A DNA stretch of 64,000 nt from Pseudomonas sp. GM84 (GCF_000282535.1 NZ_AKJC01000004.1:1-64000); one strand, 5' to 3'. Shown: positions 26,311 to 35,339, numbered from the stretch's first letter. A program made the numbers and translations. Notes: generated by a model not told the origin, from the letters alone.

Positions 26311-27465
26311 ATGTTTTTAAACCTGTCCGAAGAGGAGCAACTGTTCTGCCATGCGGTTGAGGGCACTATCAAGCGAGTGGCGCCCGTCGCGCAAGTGCAG
26401 AAGCTCGATAACGCCAAGCAATTCGATTTCGAGCTTCACAAAGCCTTATCCGAGCTGGGTGTTTGGGGGGTGGGTACCGATGAAGAGTATGGCGGTGCCG
26501 GCGGAACACCAAAGCTGCAGGTATTGATGCTAGAGGCGCTGGGACGAATGGCCACGTCCATGGCCGTTTTCGGTGTTGTGCAGTTCATGGCTACACGTCT
26601 GCTTCGCCAGTACGGCACCCCGCAACAGCAAGACAAGTACCTGGCTAAGCTTTGCGCCGGCGAGATCAAAGCATCGTTCTGTCTGACGGAAGAAAGTGGT
26701 GGTACCGACATTCTACAAACGATGCGGACGAAGGCTAAGCGTGTAGACGAAGGATGGCGTCTGACAGGCGGCAAGTATTGGATCAGCGGCGCTATTCACG
26801 CCGACCTGCTCATCGTGCTGGCCCGCACGAGCGATCACCGCTCCCGCGGGGTCACCATGTTTTTGGTCGAAAAAACAGCCCCAGGTGTATCGGCCACCGA
26901 GATCAACACCTTTGCAATCAACAGCTACGATACCTGTTCTGTAGCTTTCGACGACGTGAGTCTCGCCGAAACAGCCGTACTCGGCGAAGTCGACCAAGGT
27001 TTCATCCAGGTGTTGAACACACTCAATTCAGAACGTCTGAACGCGGCGGCAGTGGCCACAGGCATCGGACGCGGCGCACAACAACTCGCCGTCGAGTATG
27101 CCAAGGATCGCAAAGCATTCGGTCGTCCAATCGGACAGTTCCAATCGCTGCAGCATCGACTTGTGCATACGGGGATCGCGCTCGAGCAGGCTTGGCTGAC
27201 CACTCAGATGGCAGCAATCGCTGAAGAACAGGGTCACGCGAATATCGAAGTCCCTAGCGCCATTGCCAAGCTCGCCGCGAGCAAAGCGGCGAATGATGCT
27301 GTGCGGGTCGGTATGGAAGCGATGGGCGGCGCCGGTTTCGACCTCGAGTACCCGATGCAGCGGTATTACCGCGATATCCGCCTCTATTCTTTCGCGCCCC
27401 TTACCGACGACATGTTGGCAAACCTCCTTGGGGAACGCTGGCTCGAATTGCCACGTTCATTCTAA
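26311..27465 (+). CDS. Acyl-CoA dehydrogenase
   Basis: A 384-residue FAD enzyme: FCLTEESGGTDIL and the substrate/FAD signature KYWISGA in the middle, RLNAAAVATGIGRGAQQLA in the C-terminal domain, and FDLEYPMQRYYRDIRL near the end, where the Glu is in the place of the catalytic base of short-chain acyl-CoA dehydrogenases. It introduces the alpha,beta double bond before carboxylation or hydration. AGGAGAAGAGG precedes the ATG. Confidence 0.92.
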   Translation: MFLNLSEEEQLFCHAVEGTIKRVAPVAQVQKLDNAKQFDFELHKALSELGVWGVGTDEEYGGAGGTPKLQVLMLEALGRMATSMAVFGVVQFMATRLLRQYGTPQQQDKYLAKLCAGEIKASFCLTEESGGTDILQTMRTKAKRVDEGWRLTGGKYWISGAIHADLLIVLARTSDHRSRGVTMFLVEKTAPGVSATEINTFAINSYDTCSVAFDDVSLAETAVLGEVDQGFIQVLNTLNSERLNAAAVATGIGRGAQQLAVEYAKDRKAFGRPIGQFQSLQHRLVHTGIALEQAWLTTQMAAIAEEQGHANIEVPSAIAKLAASKAANDAVRVGMEAMGGAGFDLEYPMQRYYRDIRLYSFAPLTDDMLANLLGERWLELPRSF

Positions 27466-27505
27466 GCCAATACCGAGGCTGACAGTGACCGTCAGGCGGC
27501 GTGCA

Positions 27506-27551
27506 GTAATGAGAAGGCAGGTTTGCATATTCGCTCTTGCTTTCTCATTAC
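27506..27551. terminator. Inverted repeat between acyl-CoA dehydrogenase and porin genes
   Basis: GTAATGAGAA / TTCTCATTAC, ten paired bases and a loop of about 26. It can act as a transcript end or as a stabilising 3' structure. No clear T run follows. Confidence 0.5.
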
Positions 27552-27660
27552 TTAGCAATTTCAAAATAACTAGAGCCTAACAACACTTTTACTGCTCAGC
27601 TTTTCCAGAAAAAGACAACGCGTTACCTATCCAAACAAAAACAATAAGGAAGGTACAATC

Positions 27661-28542
27661 ATGCCTCGCCAAAGTGCAATGGTATTGGGCACCGTCTGCG
27701 TGATTGCATTGCAAGCAACCGCGGCTGCGGGCTCTTTCGTCGAAGACTCGAAGCTGAAAATCATCAACAAAAATTTCTTCTTCCACCGTGATTTCCGCAA
27801 TGGCAGCTCCAGCGCAACTGGCACTAATGCCTTCAAGCCGGCCAGTGAAAGAAACGGCTATGCGCAGGAATGGGCTCAAGGATTTCTGCTGGACTACCAG
27901 TCGGGCTACACACCGGGCCTCTTAGGATTGGGAGTCGATGCCAGTGCAGGACTGGGCTTGAAACTGGATGGCGGCGGAGGCACTGCCGGGCTGCGCTTGG
28001 TACCCATCGATAGCGATGGGAAACCAGGTGATGTGTACTCAAGGATTGGGGGAGCCTTAAAGCTCCGCGCATCAAAAAGTACCTTAAAATATGGTGAGCA
28101 GATGCCTATGACGCCAGTCCTGGCAGTCAATACGGTGCGCCTGTTTCCAAGCGCAGCCACTGGACTACAACTCAACGTCAATGAATTCGAACATTTTGCC
28201 TTTGAGGCAGGGCATTACACTAAACAGACAGGTGTTGATTCTTCCAACAGTGGCGACAAATTCACAACTGACTATGCGCTTCGCAGAGGTGGTACGGCGA
28301 TCACCTACGATTCTGCGAGTTTCGTTGGTGGCCGCTACCAGAACGGCAGCTTGTCATTTGCGCTTTATGCAGGGCAGCTTGAAGATGCTTGGCACCAATA
28401 CTACGCCAACACGAAATACACCTTTACAATCGATCCAGGAAGGCGCCTTGGATTCGACTTTAACATCTACCGCACTTTGGATTATGGGCGTAGCCTTGCC
28501 GGCCCTATCAACAATACGTCATGGTCACTTTCAACCGCATAG
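27661..28542 (+). pseudogene. OprD-family outer-membrane porin, truncated
   Basis: The start has a signal peptide (MPRQSAMVLGTVCVIALQAT) and then the OprD opening FVEDSKLKIINKNFFFHRDF, AQGFLLDYQSGYTPG and LGLGVDASAGLGLKLDGG. A normal OprD has about 420 residues and 18 strands; this frame stops at 293, in the middle of the strand NNTSWSLSTA, and the expected following strand is replaced by unrelated sequence. So the last third has been lost at a junction with the next segment, and the barrel is unlikely to close. It was probably the outer-membrane channel for the substrate of the cluster. Confidence 0.8.
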
Positions 28543-28737
28543 CCCCATAGCTTTGAGGTCATCTTCAACATCACTAGGCACCATGATGTCGAGTAGGAGC
28601 CAATCACGGACAACATAAAACGGTTGGCCCTGATTATTTGCCCATGCTATCTGCACGATAAGCTCATCTGATTGGCCGTCCCCTTCCAAGGGAAGGCCGT
28701 GTTCGGATAAAAGGTCTGCTACCAACGCTGCTTCCAC
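28531..28737 (-). CDS. Small protein of unknown function, 68 aa
   Basis: GTG at 28737 has AGGTAGG four bases ahead. The protein is acidic (MEAALVADLLSEHGLPLEG start, DIMVPSDVEDDLKAMGL end) with no membrane segment. It overlaps the last codons of the broken porin on the other strand, so it belongs to the segment that replaced the porin end. Family not recognised. Confidence 0.45.
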   Translation of the reverse strand: MEAALVADLLSEHGLPLEGDGQSDELIVQIAWANNQGQPFYVVRDWLLLDIMVPSDVEDDLKAMGLCG

Positions 28738-28802
28738 TGTACCTACCTGATTCGTCTTAGCGCGCTACATCTTGCATCGCTTCGTTACGGGATATGCCGG
28801 AC

Positions 28803-29153
28803 TTAGTGGAGGGCGCCTTCGAACTGAGGGATTCCACCTTCCAGCGCCCAGTCGCAGACGACATAGACGCTTCCATTTCTCGTCTCAAACAGATGGTACG
28901 CACCACGCTCGATGCGCTGCCTGAGCGTAGAGGTACGGATTGTGGAACCATCTCGGAATCGACAGCGGCTCTCGCGATAGACAATGCCCACCAGACAATT
29001 GATTGACTGGTCGTACACAGCGCAGCAGAGGAAGCCCGTTATAGCGATGCCAAAATTTGTGGCCATCGCCCGCTCCACATTGGCAGGCACTGACCCGGGC
29101 GGCGTCTCGATCGGCGACTGCTGGCTAGCCAACAGCTCAAAATTGCTGGACAT
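28803..29153 (-). CDS. Protein of unknown function, 116 aa
   Basis: Middle part reads CLVGIVYRESRCRFRDGSTI followed by RTSTLRQRIERGAYHL and NGSVYVVCDW, an alternation of strands suggestive of a small beta-rich fold. ATG at 29153 is used; GTG just ahead is also possible. It reads in the same direction as the 68-aa gene 65 bp further on, so the two may be one operon, divergent from the helix-turn-helix gene at 29344. No function assigned. Confidence 0.45.
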   Translation of the reverse strand: MSSNFELLASQQSPIETPPGSVPANVERAMATNFGIAITGFLCCAVYDQSINCLVGIVYRESRCRFRDGSTIRTSTLRQRIERGAYHLFETRNGSVYVVCDWALEGGIPQFEGALH

Positions 29154-29343
29154 CACGGTGTACCCTTGGGAGTTAGCCGTATATTGAACGGGTTATCGGA
29201 CACCAGCCTTCCAGCATTCTGCTCAAAGACAAGCGCCAAGCAGGTGGCTGACAAGCCAGCCAAATCCCACACAGATGAATATATACATTTGAGTGAGAGC
29301 ACGCAAACGCGGCATACCGTCCGCTTTTATCAGGGCGGATGAA

Positions 29344-29796
29344 ATGAGCCTGCGTGAAGCCTATGCAGCGGTTTTGCAGCTGCTAAGAGATCAGCGACAG
29401 CTGTCTCAATACGATGTCGCCGGCGGGGTGACCCAGTCGCAGGTCAGCCGCTTAGAAGGCCGCCAATCCAATCCCACTCTGGAAACGAACCGAGCCCTCG
29501 CCAAGTCCTTGAGTGTGCATCCGCTGACCTTCTTGGCGCTCGTACATGCGTCAGATGAGCAGAAAACGCCTAGGGACATAATCAACCTGGTGCTAGAAGA
29601 GCTCAAGGCTATGGAGCTTCTTGACGCACCTCTTCCCCTGGCACCGGCAAAAAAAGCGCATCCCCGCACTCGCAGCGCAGAGGAAAATCTCAAGAAAGTG
29701 CGCGAGCTGAAATCTGAGGGTAAGACCCAGGCTGAGGTGATAAAGCTGTTGGGCATACCTCGTTCCAGTGTCAGCCGTTACTGGCGCAAGGAATGA
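29344..29796 (+). CDS. XRE-type helix-turn-helix protein with a second HTH
   Basis: A 150-residue protein. The N-terminal half is an XRE/Cro domain (LRDQRQLSQYDVAGGVTQSQ, then VSRLEGRQSNPTLETN). The C-terminal end, GKTQAEVIKLLGIPRSSVS followed by RYW, is a second helix-turn-helix of the resolvase/transposase HTH_38 kind. ATG at 29344 is set by the XRE domain; the frame is open to 29293. It is probably a regulator of the small genes divergent from it. Confidence 0.8.
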   Translation: MSLREAYAAVLQLLRDQRQLSQYDVAGGVTQSQVSRLEGRQSNPTLETNRALAKSLSVHPLTFLALVHASDEQKTPRDIINLVLEELKAMELLDAPLPLAPAKKAHPRTRSAEENLKKVRELKSEGKTQAEVIKLLGIPRSSVSRYWRKE

Positions 29797-30493
29797 TGTC
29801 TTTATCCAGTGTGTGGTGGGCATCGATGCCAGCTTCAAAATCAATGCTTCGGCGCTAGGTTGACCAGAGATCACTACTGATCGGCCATCCGATTATTTCT
29901 CAGAAAATTGAACAGAAGTCGTCTGCTCGATTCGCTCAAACATCTGGATGAACTAGCTACCCGATTGACCCCTCGTGAGTTCGCATACGTGCCCCCGCCA
30001 TTCGCGGGACGCCTAGCTGTGGGCAAAAAGATGCGTGGTCATTGCCTACCAGCGACGCCTCTTTTAGGAAATCCACAGCGAGCAGCGGCCTTCGGCCAAG
30101 CGTCGACTTCTGCCTGACACATTCTGCTGAGTGCCCACTTGATCACCAATAAACCCAATTGAATTCTTTCCGTGCATATAACCCCACTCCCACACAAAAC
30201 GTCACACCTTGAGTAGTGGCAAACTAAAATCAATTGTTAGAATCGGGTCAAGCAAGACACCGCTCGGAACAGGTAGACCTGCCGCGTGGCAGCCTCATCC
30301 TCACTCCTTGACTGCTTGTGAGACGGTCAACTCAAACTGCCAAGCCGCATGCATCTGGGGGCTCAGATCGCCAACAACCACCCCATAATGGAAATGAGCC
30401 GAAAGAGTGACGCCAATCGCCTGGCCGAGAAGGCCTGACCACTCGATGTCCGCTAGCCGACCTTGAACTCAAACACTGTGGGAATGATTTGAG
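29797..30493. other. Gene-poor stretch ahead of the Gabija-like genes
   Basis: About 700 bp without a convincing gene. A 69-residue frame from TTG 29908 begins with plausible protein sequence (SRLLDSLKHLDELATRLTPR) but soon becomes low quality, so it may be a gene fragment. The last 250 bp must contain the promoter of the gene at 30494. Confidence 0.4.
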
Positions 30494-32062
30494 ATGCCTG
30501 CCATCAAGAAAGTGATGCTCCAAAACTTCAAGAAATTCGAGTCGCTTACGCTTGAGTTCGATGCCGGGGTGAGCGTACTGATCGGTGACAACGAGACGGG
30601 GAAAAGCAGCGTGTTGCTTGGCCTCGATCTCGCACTCAGTGCCAGCCGTAGTCACGTAGAAACCATTGGGTACGAGTCACTGTTGGCGCAGTCTGCGGTA
30701 AAGGCTTTTCAGCAGGGCCCACGTACGCTCGACCAGTTGCCGGAATTGGTCGTGGAGGTGTTTCTCGAGGAAGGCGATGATCAAGGCTACTACGGCACGC
30801 AGAATCTAGCCGGCGCTATGACTGACGGAATTGGGATGAAGATTGCTCCGCTGATTGAGGAGTTCGGTACAACGATCCATCAGCTCTTGCAAGACGACCC
30901 GGAAGGTTTCCCGTACGAATACTACGGTGTGAAATTCTACACTTTCTCTGGCGGCCCGCATGTCAGCTATCGGCGCCCTGTGAAGCACCTTCTCTTGGAC
31001 AGCTCCCGCATCGACAGTGAGTACGCGGCAAGGGAGTACACCCGCACAGTGTTCAGCTTCAACGCCGAACCACCTGAGCGCTACAGCCTGGAAAATCGCT
31101 ATCGCCGCGGCAAGGAAGCTTTTCGCGACAAGGAACTGGCCGCACTCAATGCTGACCTAGGTGCCTACCAATTTGGCGTGAGAACCAGTATCCGCGCCAA
31201 TCTCGAAACCGACCTCGTCATCACCAAGGATGGGATCCCGATCGAGAATCGAGGTAAGGGTGAGCAGTGCTTCATCAAAACCGAGTTCGCGCTGCGCCGG
31301 CATGAAGCCAAGGGCGAACTGCATGCCCTCCTCCTGGAAGAACCTGAGAACCACCTCAGCCACACCAGGATGAAGCTCCTAGTTGAGCAATTGGCCGCCA
31401 CGGCAGGAACGCAGCTCTTCATCGCCACTCACAGTAGCCACATCTGCTCGCGGCTCGACCTTCGGCATGCGCTTCTCTTGGGTAGCGATCAGCAGGCTGG
31501 TCGTCTGAAAGCGCTCACCGAGCCGACTGCCAGCTTCTTCATGAAGGCACCGGATAATAATGTCCTGGAGTTCGCGCTCTCCAAGAAGGTCATTCTGGTG
31601 GAGGGTGATGCCGAGTTCATCCTGATCGAAGAGCTCTACAAGAAGCACTCCAACGGACGAACGCCACAGGCCGATCAGGTACACATCATTTCGATCGGTG
31701 GCACAAGCTTCAAACGCTACCTGGAGCTCGGGATGCTACTGGGAATCCGAGTCGCAGCGATCCGTGACAATGACGGCGACTACCAGCAGCACTGCGTGGA
31801 GAACTACAAGGAAAGCCTGTACAAGGGCGCCCAGATCTTCGCTGACAAGGATGATGCGCGTTCGACGTTCGAGATCGGGTTGTACCAGGACAACAAGGCG
31901 GCTTGCGATGAGCTGTTCGCAGCCGGACGCAAGAAGCTGACTGTCCAGGAGTACATGCTCAAGAACAAGGCCGACGCTGCGTTCGAACTGCTCAGGAAGA
32001 AGTCGGCAGCGCTCGTGCCCCCTCAGTACATCAAGGATGCGATCGCATGGATAAACGAGTGA
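30494..32062 (+). CDS. OLD-family ATPase-nuclease, GajA-like
   Basis: A 522-residue protein: N-terminal ABC-type ATPase with Walker A GDNETGKSS (about residue 31), Walker B LLLEEPENHLS (about 278) and IATHSSHI (H-loop, about 310), then a C-terminal TOPRIM nuclease domain with ILVEGDAEF (about 365), SIGGTSF and the acidic IRDNDGD (about 423). This is the layout of class 2 OLD nucleases, the A subunit of Gabija, which cut phage DNA when nucleotides are depleted. The next gene, a UvrD-like helicase, overlaps its end by 16 bp, as in Gabija operons. Confidence 0.85.
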   Translation: MPAIKKVMLQNFKKFESLTLEFDAGVSVLIGDNETGKSSVLLGLDLALSASRSHVETIGYESLLAQSAVKAFQQGPRTLDQLPELVVEVFLEEGDDQGYYGTQNLAGAMTDGIGMKIAPLIEEFGTTIHQLLQDDPEGFPYEYYGVKFYTFSGGPHVSYRRPVKHLLLDSSRIDSEYAAREYTRTVFSFNAEPPERYSLENRYRRGKEAFRDKELAALNADLGAYQFGVRTSIRANLETDLVITKDGIPIENRGKGEQCFIKTEFALRRHEAKGELHALLLEEPENHLSHTRMKLLVEQLAATAGTQLFIATHSSHICSRLDLRHALLLGSDQQAGRLKALTEPTASFFMKAPDNNVLEFALSKKVILVEGDAEFILIEELYKKHSNGRTPQADQVHIISIGGTSFKRYLELGMLLGIRVAAIRDNDGDYQQHCVENYKESLYKGAQIFADKDDARSTFEIGLYQDNKAACDELFAAGRKKLTVQEYMLKNKADAAFELLRKKSAALVPPQYIKDAIAWINE

Positions 32063-33072
32063 TCTTTGCAGTGGCTGGGTCAGGCAAAACAACCCACCTC
32101 ATCAGCAAGCTCAGCCTTGAGAAGCGCGCCCTGATCATCACCTACACGGAGAACAATTACAGCCATCTGCGCAACAGCATCATCAAGAAGTTCGGCACCC
32201 TCCCGTCGAACATCACCGTGATGACGTACTTTGCGTTCCTACACGGGTTCTGCTTCCGTCCATTCATGCAGAACGAGATGAACACGAGAGGCCTGAATTT
32301 CAGGAGACCTCCACAGCGTAATTACGCACTGAATGATAGGGAGCGGTACCGAGATCGGGGTGGTCGGCTCTACCACAACCGACTAGCCAAGCTGATCGAG
32401 GTCGAGGGATTGCTGCCTGGCATCAAGGCGCGAATCGAGCGTTTTTACGACTCGGTCTACGTTGACGAGGTGCAGGATTTTGCCGGCCATGACTTCAACC
32501 TGCTGCTCCAGATATCAGCTGCGAATACCGAAATGCTGTTCGTAGGTGATTTCTACCAGCACACCTTCGACACCAGTCGCGATGGCTCGGTGAACAGCAC
32601 CCTGCACGACGACATCACGAAATACGAGAAGCGGTTCGCCAAAGCCAAAATCAAGGTAGACAAGGAGACCCTGAGCAAGAGCTGGCGGTGTGGTACGACG
32701 GTTTGCGACTTCATAAGCGCCCACCTGCAGATCAAGATTGACTCCCACAAAGGCAGGGTGTCCCAGATCATCAAGGTCGATTCTCAGGAGTTCGCAGACC
32801 GTCTGCATGCTGATCACGGCATCGTTAAGCTGTTCCAGGAGCAGCACTACAAGTACGGATGCTACTCGCAAAATTGGGGGGCCAGTAAGGGGCAGGATCA
32901 CTACGAGGATGTCTGCGTCGTGATGGGCAGCAAGGCGTGGAAGCAATACCTGGAGGGTAAGCTGCATGAGTCCGTGGCCCAGACAAGAAACAAACTCTAC
33001 GTAGCGTTCTCCCGCGCACGCGGTGGTGTTTACATAGCACCGGACAAGCTGTTCAAAGCTTACAAAACGTGA
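32047..33072 (+). CDS. Compact UvrD/Rep-like helicase, GajB-like
   Basis: A 341-residue SF1 helicase with Walker A AVAGSGKTTH (about 9), ITYTENNY (Ia), VYVDEVQDFAG (motif II, about 138), LFVGDFYQHTF (III), SKSWRCGT (IV, about 216) and the closing TRNKLYVAFSRARGGVYI (VI, about 310). GajB proteins known to me are near 500 residues; this one keeps both motor halves but lacks most of the 1B/2B insertions. It overlaps the OLD gene, so the two are made together. With the partner it is best called Gabija-like; a different, shorter-helicase OLD system remains possible. Confidence 0.8.
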   Translation: MDKRVIFAVAGSGKTTHLISKLSLEKRALIITYTENNYSHLRNSIIKKFGTLPSNITVMTYFAFLHGFCFRPFMQNEMNTRGLNFRRPPQRNYALNDRERYRDRGGRLYHNRLAKLIEVEGLLPGIKARIERFYDSVYVDEVQDFAGHDFNLLLQISAANTEMLFVGDFYQHTFDTSRDGSVNSTLHDDITKYEKRFAKAKIKVDKETLSKSWRCGTTVCDFISAHLQIKIDSHKGRVSQIIKVDSQEFADRLHADHGIVKLFQEQHYKYGCYSQNWGASKGQDHYEDVCVVMGSKAWKQYLEGKLHESVAQTRNKLYVAFSRARGGVYIAPDKLFKAYKT

Positions 33073-33124
33073 TCTGACACCCCGCTCTGTACTTGCCCTG
33101 TCGCCTTGCCATGGGAACCCGAAC

Positions 33125-34177
33125 ATGCTCTTGAGCGAAATACCAGGCTACGAATATCCCACTGTGGCTCTTTTTCCCTTCCGCTGGTACGAGGCTGGAA
33201 GCTGGATCATTCGCGCGTTGAAGGCGCTTCCTTCAGGCGAGGTGAAGTGGATGTACCACTGCATTGAGCACAGCGGCCATGCTAAAGCTCAAGCCTTCGC
33301 TACCTACCAGGAAGGGCGTGCTTTTGCCGCCAAGTTCAATGATGGGATCGCCAGCAAGGTGGGCGCATTGGATCTGACCGAAGCGCAGCGTGTCTCACTG
33401 ACTCTTAAAGCCACGAAAGAGGTGACTGTTCAGGCCCGTCTGGCCGATGAGGAGCAGATGATGTTGGAAGAGGCGCTGAGACGTCATGCTTCAACCGCGC
33501 GTCCTGCACGCGAGAAGCTTATCTTGCCTTCTGGTTCCGAAGCTCTCAGGGAAACCCTTTTCCAGCAGCTTAAGCAGATGCCATACCTTGAGTTGTTTTT
33601 TTCCCCTATCTTCAATACCGCTCTGGCTCGCACGGGAGAATTCGACTGGTCGCATCGCCTAAGTCCAACCAAAAAATGCGCGATGTATTGCGCTCGTGAA
33701 AAGATCGCCAGAGGGTTCGGTTTCGCGGGAACGGATCATTGGGGCAAAACGAAGGCGGAGATCCGTGCAAAGCTACTGCCTCGGGCCAATCAGCTTCTGC
33801 AGCTGGCAAGCGTCCAGAAAATGCTTCTTGATGCCAAAGCACGCGGCCAACGCGTCGTCGTGATGGGCGGTTTTGTTTTCTGGCACGAAGAGAGCGGTAC
33901 GCCTGGGTGGATCATCAAGACCACGGTCAGTGCATCATCCGGCGAAAATGGCGACACCCTGTGGCACGAAGGCACAATCATTTCCAAAAACCATGGCCGT
34001 ATTGTTGTACTTCCCTACATCAAAGCCAGTGGCCAGAAGGTGCAGGGTCACACGAAGAATTCGAGCCACGAGAAGAAAGCGCTACCACGCCACCCGGATG
34101 AACATGTCGAACTACCTTTCGAAGTGCTGCGGGGTGATCTGATGATCGGGCTGTTTGGTGAGCTGCCGTACGAATAA
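33125..34177 (+). CDS. Unknown protein, 350 aa
   Basis: No family recognised. The protein is soluble, with a helical basic middle (KKCAMYCAREKIARGFGF, KTKAEIRAKLLPRANQLLQL) and a beta-rich C-terminus (VVVMGGFVFWHEESGTPGWI, GRIVVLPYIKASGQ). It follows the helicase gene by 52 bp in the same direction and could be a third cistron of the same defence unit or the first of the next. The coding pattern is even and the length argues that it is real. Confidence 0.65.
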   Translation: MLLSEIPGYEYPTVALFPFRWYEAGSWIIRALKALPSGEVKWMYHCIEHSGHAKAQAFATYQEGRAFAAKFNDGIASKVGALDLTEAQRVSLTLKATKEVTVQARLADEEQMMLEEALRRHASTARPAREKLILPSGSEALRETLFQQLKQMPYLELFFSPIFNTALARTGEFDWSHRLSPTKKCAMYCAREKIARGFGFAGTDHWGKTKAEIRAKLLPRANQLLQLASVQKMLLDAKARGQRVVVMGGFVFWHEESGTPGWIIKTTVSASSGENGDTLWHEGTIISKNHGRIVVLPYIKASGQKVQGHTKNSSHEKKALPRHPDEHVELPFEVLRGDLMIGLFGELPYE

Positions 34178-34438
34178 TGCGGGTGGCCAGATTCAGCTAG
34201 ACGGCACGCAAAAAGGCCCGGGATGGGGGGCCAGGAAATTCGTAAAAGGAGTAAGGCCACCGTACCCGTGTGAAAATCGCGTGAAGACACGCACATACAG
34301 GTCGTCTTGCAACAGGCATTGGCCCGGCATCGAATCTTACGAGCGCATGCCCTGTACGAGCGGTGAACGACAGAACCTTGCCTGTCACACCTCTAACCAG
34401 TGGAAAACGAAAAAAAGAGAAATATTTTTTGCCTGCTT
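34178..34438. other. Intergenic stretch after the unknown gene
   Basis: About 260 bp without a gene. It ends at a clear inverted repeat (34439-34528). No promoter or terminator motif stands out. Confidence 0.4.
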
Positions 34439-34528
34439 GGAGGACATCTATGACCTCCCCCGGAGTCATATAAGCCTCCCAGGTGGTAGACATAAAAGAC
34501 ACCCTGGCGGAGGTCAATTCTGTCCTCC
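34439..34528. repeat. Long imperfect hairpin (90 nt)
   Basis: Outer arms GGAGGACA / TGTCCTCC pair perfectly (8 bp), then a 4x4 internal loop, then TGACCTCC / GGAGGTCA (8 bp), then an inner hairpin CCAGGTG / CACCCTGG with one bulge. Such a nested structure is not expected by chance and points to a structured RNA, a protein-binding site or a small mobile repeat. It lies 170 bp upstream of the winged-helix gene. Confidence 0.6.
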
Positions 34529-34538
34529 TAATCATATC

Positions 34539-34568
34539 CACCGTTAAGTACATCACCGTTAAGCACAT
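34539..34568. repeat. Tandem 15-bp direct repeat, iteron-like
   Basis: CACCGTTAAGTACAT is followed at once by CACCGTTAAGCACAT (one mismatch). A tandem pair of 15-mers immediately upstream of a Rep-like winged-helix gene looks like a replication iteron or an operator of that protein. Confidence 0.55.
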
Positions 34569-34696
34569 CCAGCTAACCCTCACACGCAGCATACCAGGGA
34601 CGGGGAGACAATTTTGTCGCGAGGCACCCCATTGCCACCTCGCTTTTAGCGCTCTCATAATCCGCTCCGACACAACCACTTTAGCCGGAGCCCACC

Positions 34697-35305
34697 ATGG
34701 CCACTGCCTCTACCACCGCTAGTAGCGGTTCCCCAGCTGCACCTAAGACCAAAGCGACGCGCAAAAAGCCCAATGCTGCAGATGAGGTTAAAAATGCTGC
34801 CGCAAGCGGTACCGGATCTCCTAAAGCCGCGACGCCCTCCGCAAAAGCCAAGAAGACCCCAAAAGAACCCGCGGAGGACAAGTCGATTGCCGAGCGTTGG
34901 GGCAAAGACCTCACAGCCGCTGGATGGACTGCTATCCCCAACGCTGTCTTTGAGCACTCTCAAGACCTAGGGCTGAAAACTGCTCACATTGTGGTGATTC
35001 TGCACCTGGCAGGTTATTGGTGGCGCAAAGGCAATGACCCCTTCCCGAGCAAGGCAACGCTTGCCCAAAAAATGGGGGTGCAGCCTCGGACGGTTCAGCG
35101 CGCGATCGCCGAACTGGAAGCCATGGGCTACATCGAGCGCACTCAACGCTTCTGGAAAAGCGGCGGCAACATGAGCAACAGCTACTCGTTCAATGGACTC
35201 ATCAAGAAAGCGCGCGTCTATGCAAAGCAGATGATTGCAGAGCGAGAAGCTAAAGCGGTAGCGAGTAGCCGGAAGAAACCCGCACGCGCACCTAAATCGA
35301 CCTAA
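34697..35305 (+). CDS. Winged-helix replication-type protein
   Basis: A 202-residue protein. The first 65 residues are Ala/Lys/Pro-rich and probably disordered. Residues about 75-170 form a winged helix of the phage-O/DnaD/RepA type: WTAIPNAVFEHSQDLGL, PFPSKATLAQKMGVQPRTVQ, RAIAELEAMGYIERTQR. Proteins of this kind bind iterons and initiate replication of plasmids or integrative elements, or act as regulators. The iteron-like repeat 130 bp upstream supports a DNA-binding role at this locus. Confidence 0.7.
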   Translation: MATASTTASSGSPAAPKTKATRKKPNAADEVKNAAASGTGSPKAATPSAKAKKTPKEPAEDKSIAERWGKDLTAAGWTAIPNAVFEHSQDLGLKTAHIVVILHLAGYWWRKGNDPFPSKATLAQKMGVQPRTVQRAIAELEAMGYIERTQRFWKSGGNMSNSYSFNGLIKKARVYAKQMIAEREAKAVASSRKKPARAPKST

Positions 35306-35339
35306 TCACACATGCAGCGAGCGCTCGAGGAGGAAGGCT

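Noticed and set aside
29908-30117. 69-residue frame from TTG
   Set aside because: First 30 residues look protein-like but the rest does not, and no ribosome binding site is seen; at most a gene fragment.
34439-34528. Integron attC site
   Set aside because: No RYYYAAC/GTTRRRY core sites and no integron integrase in the window.
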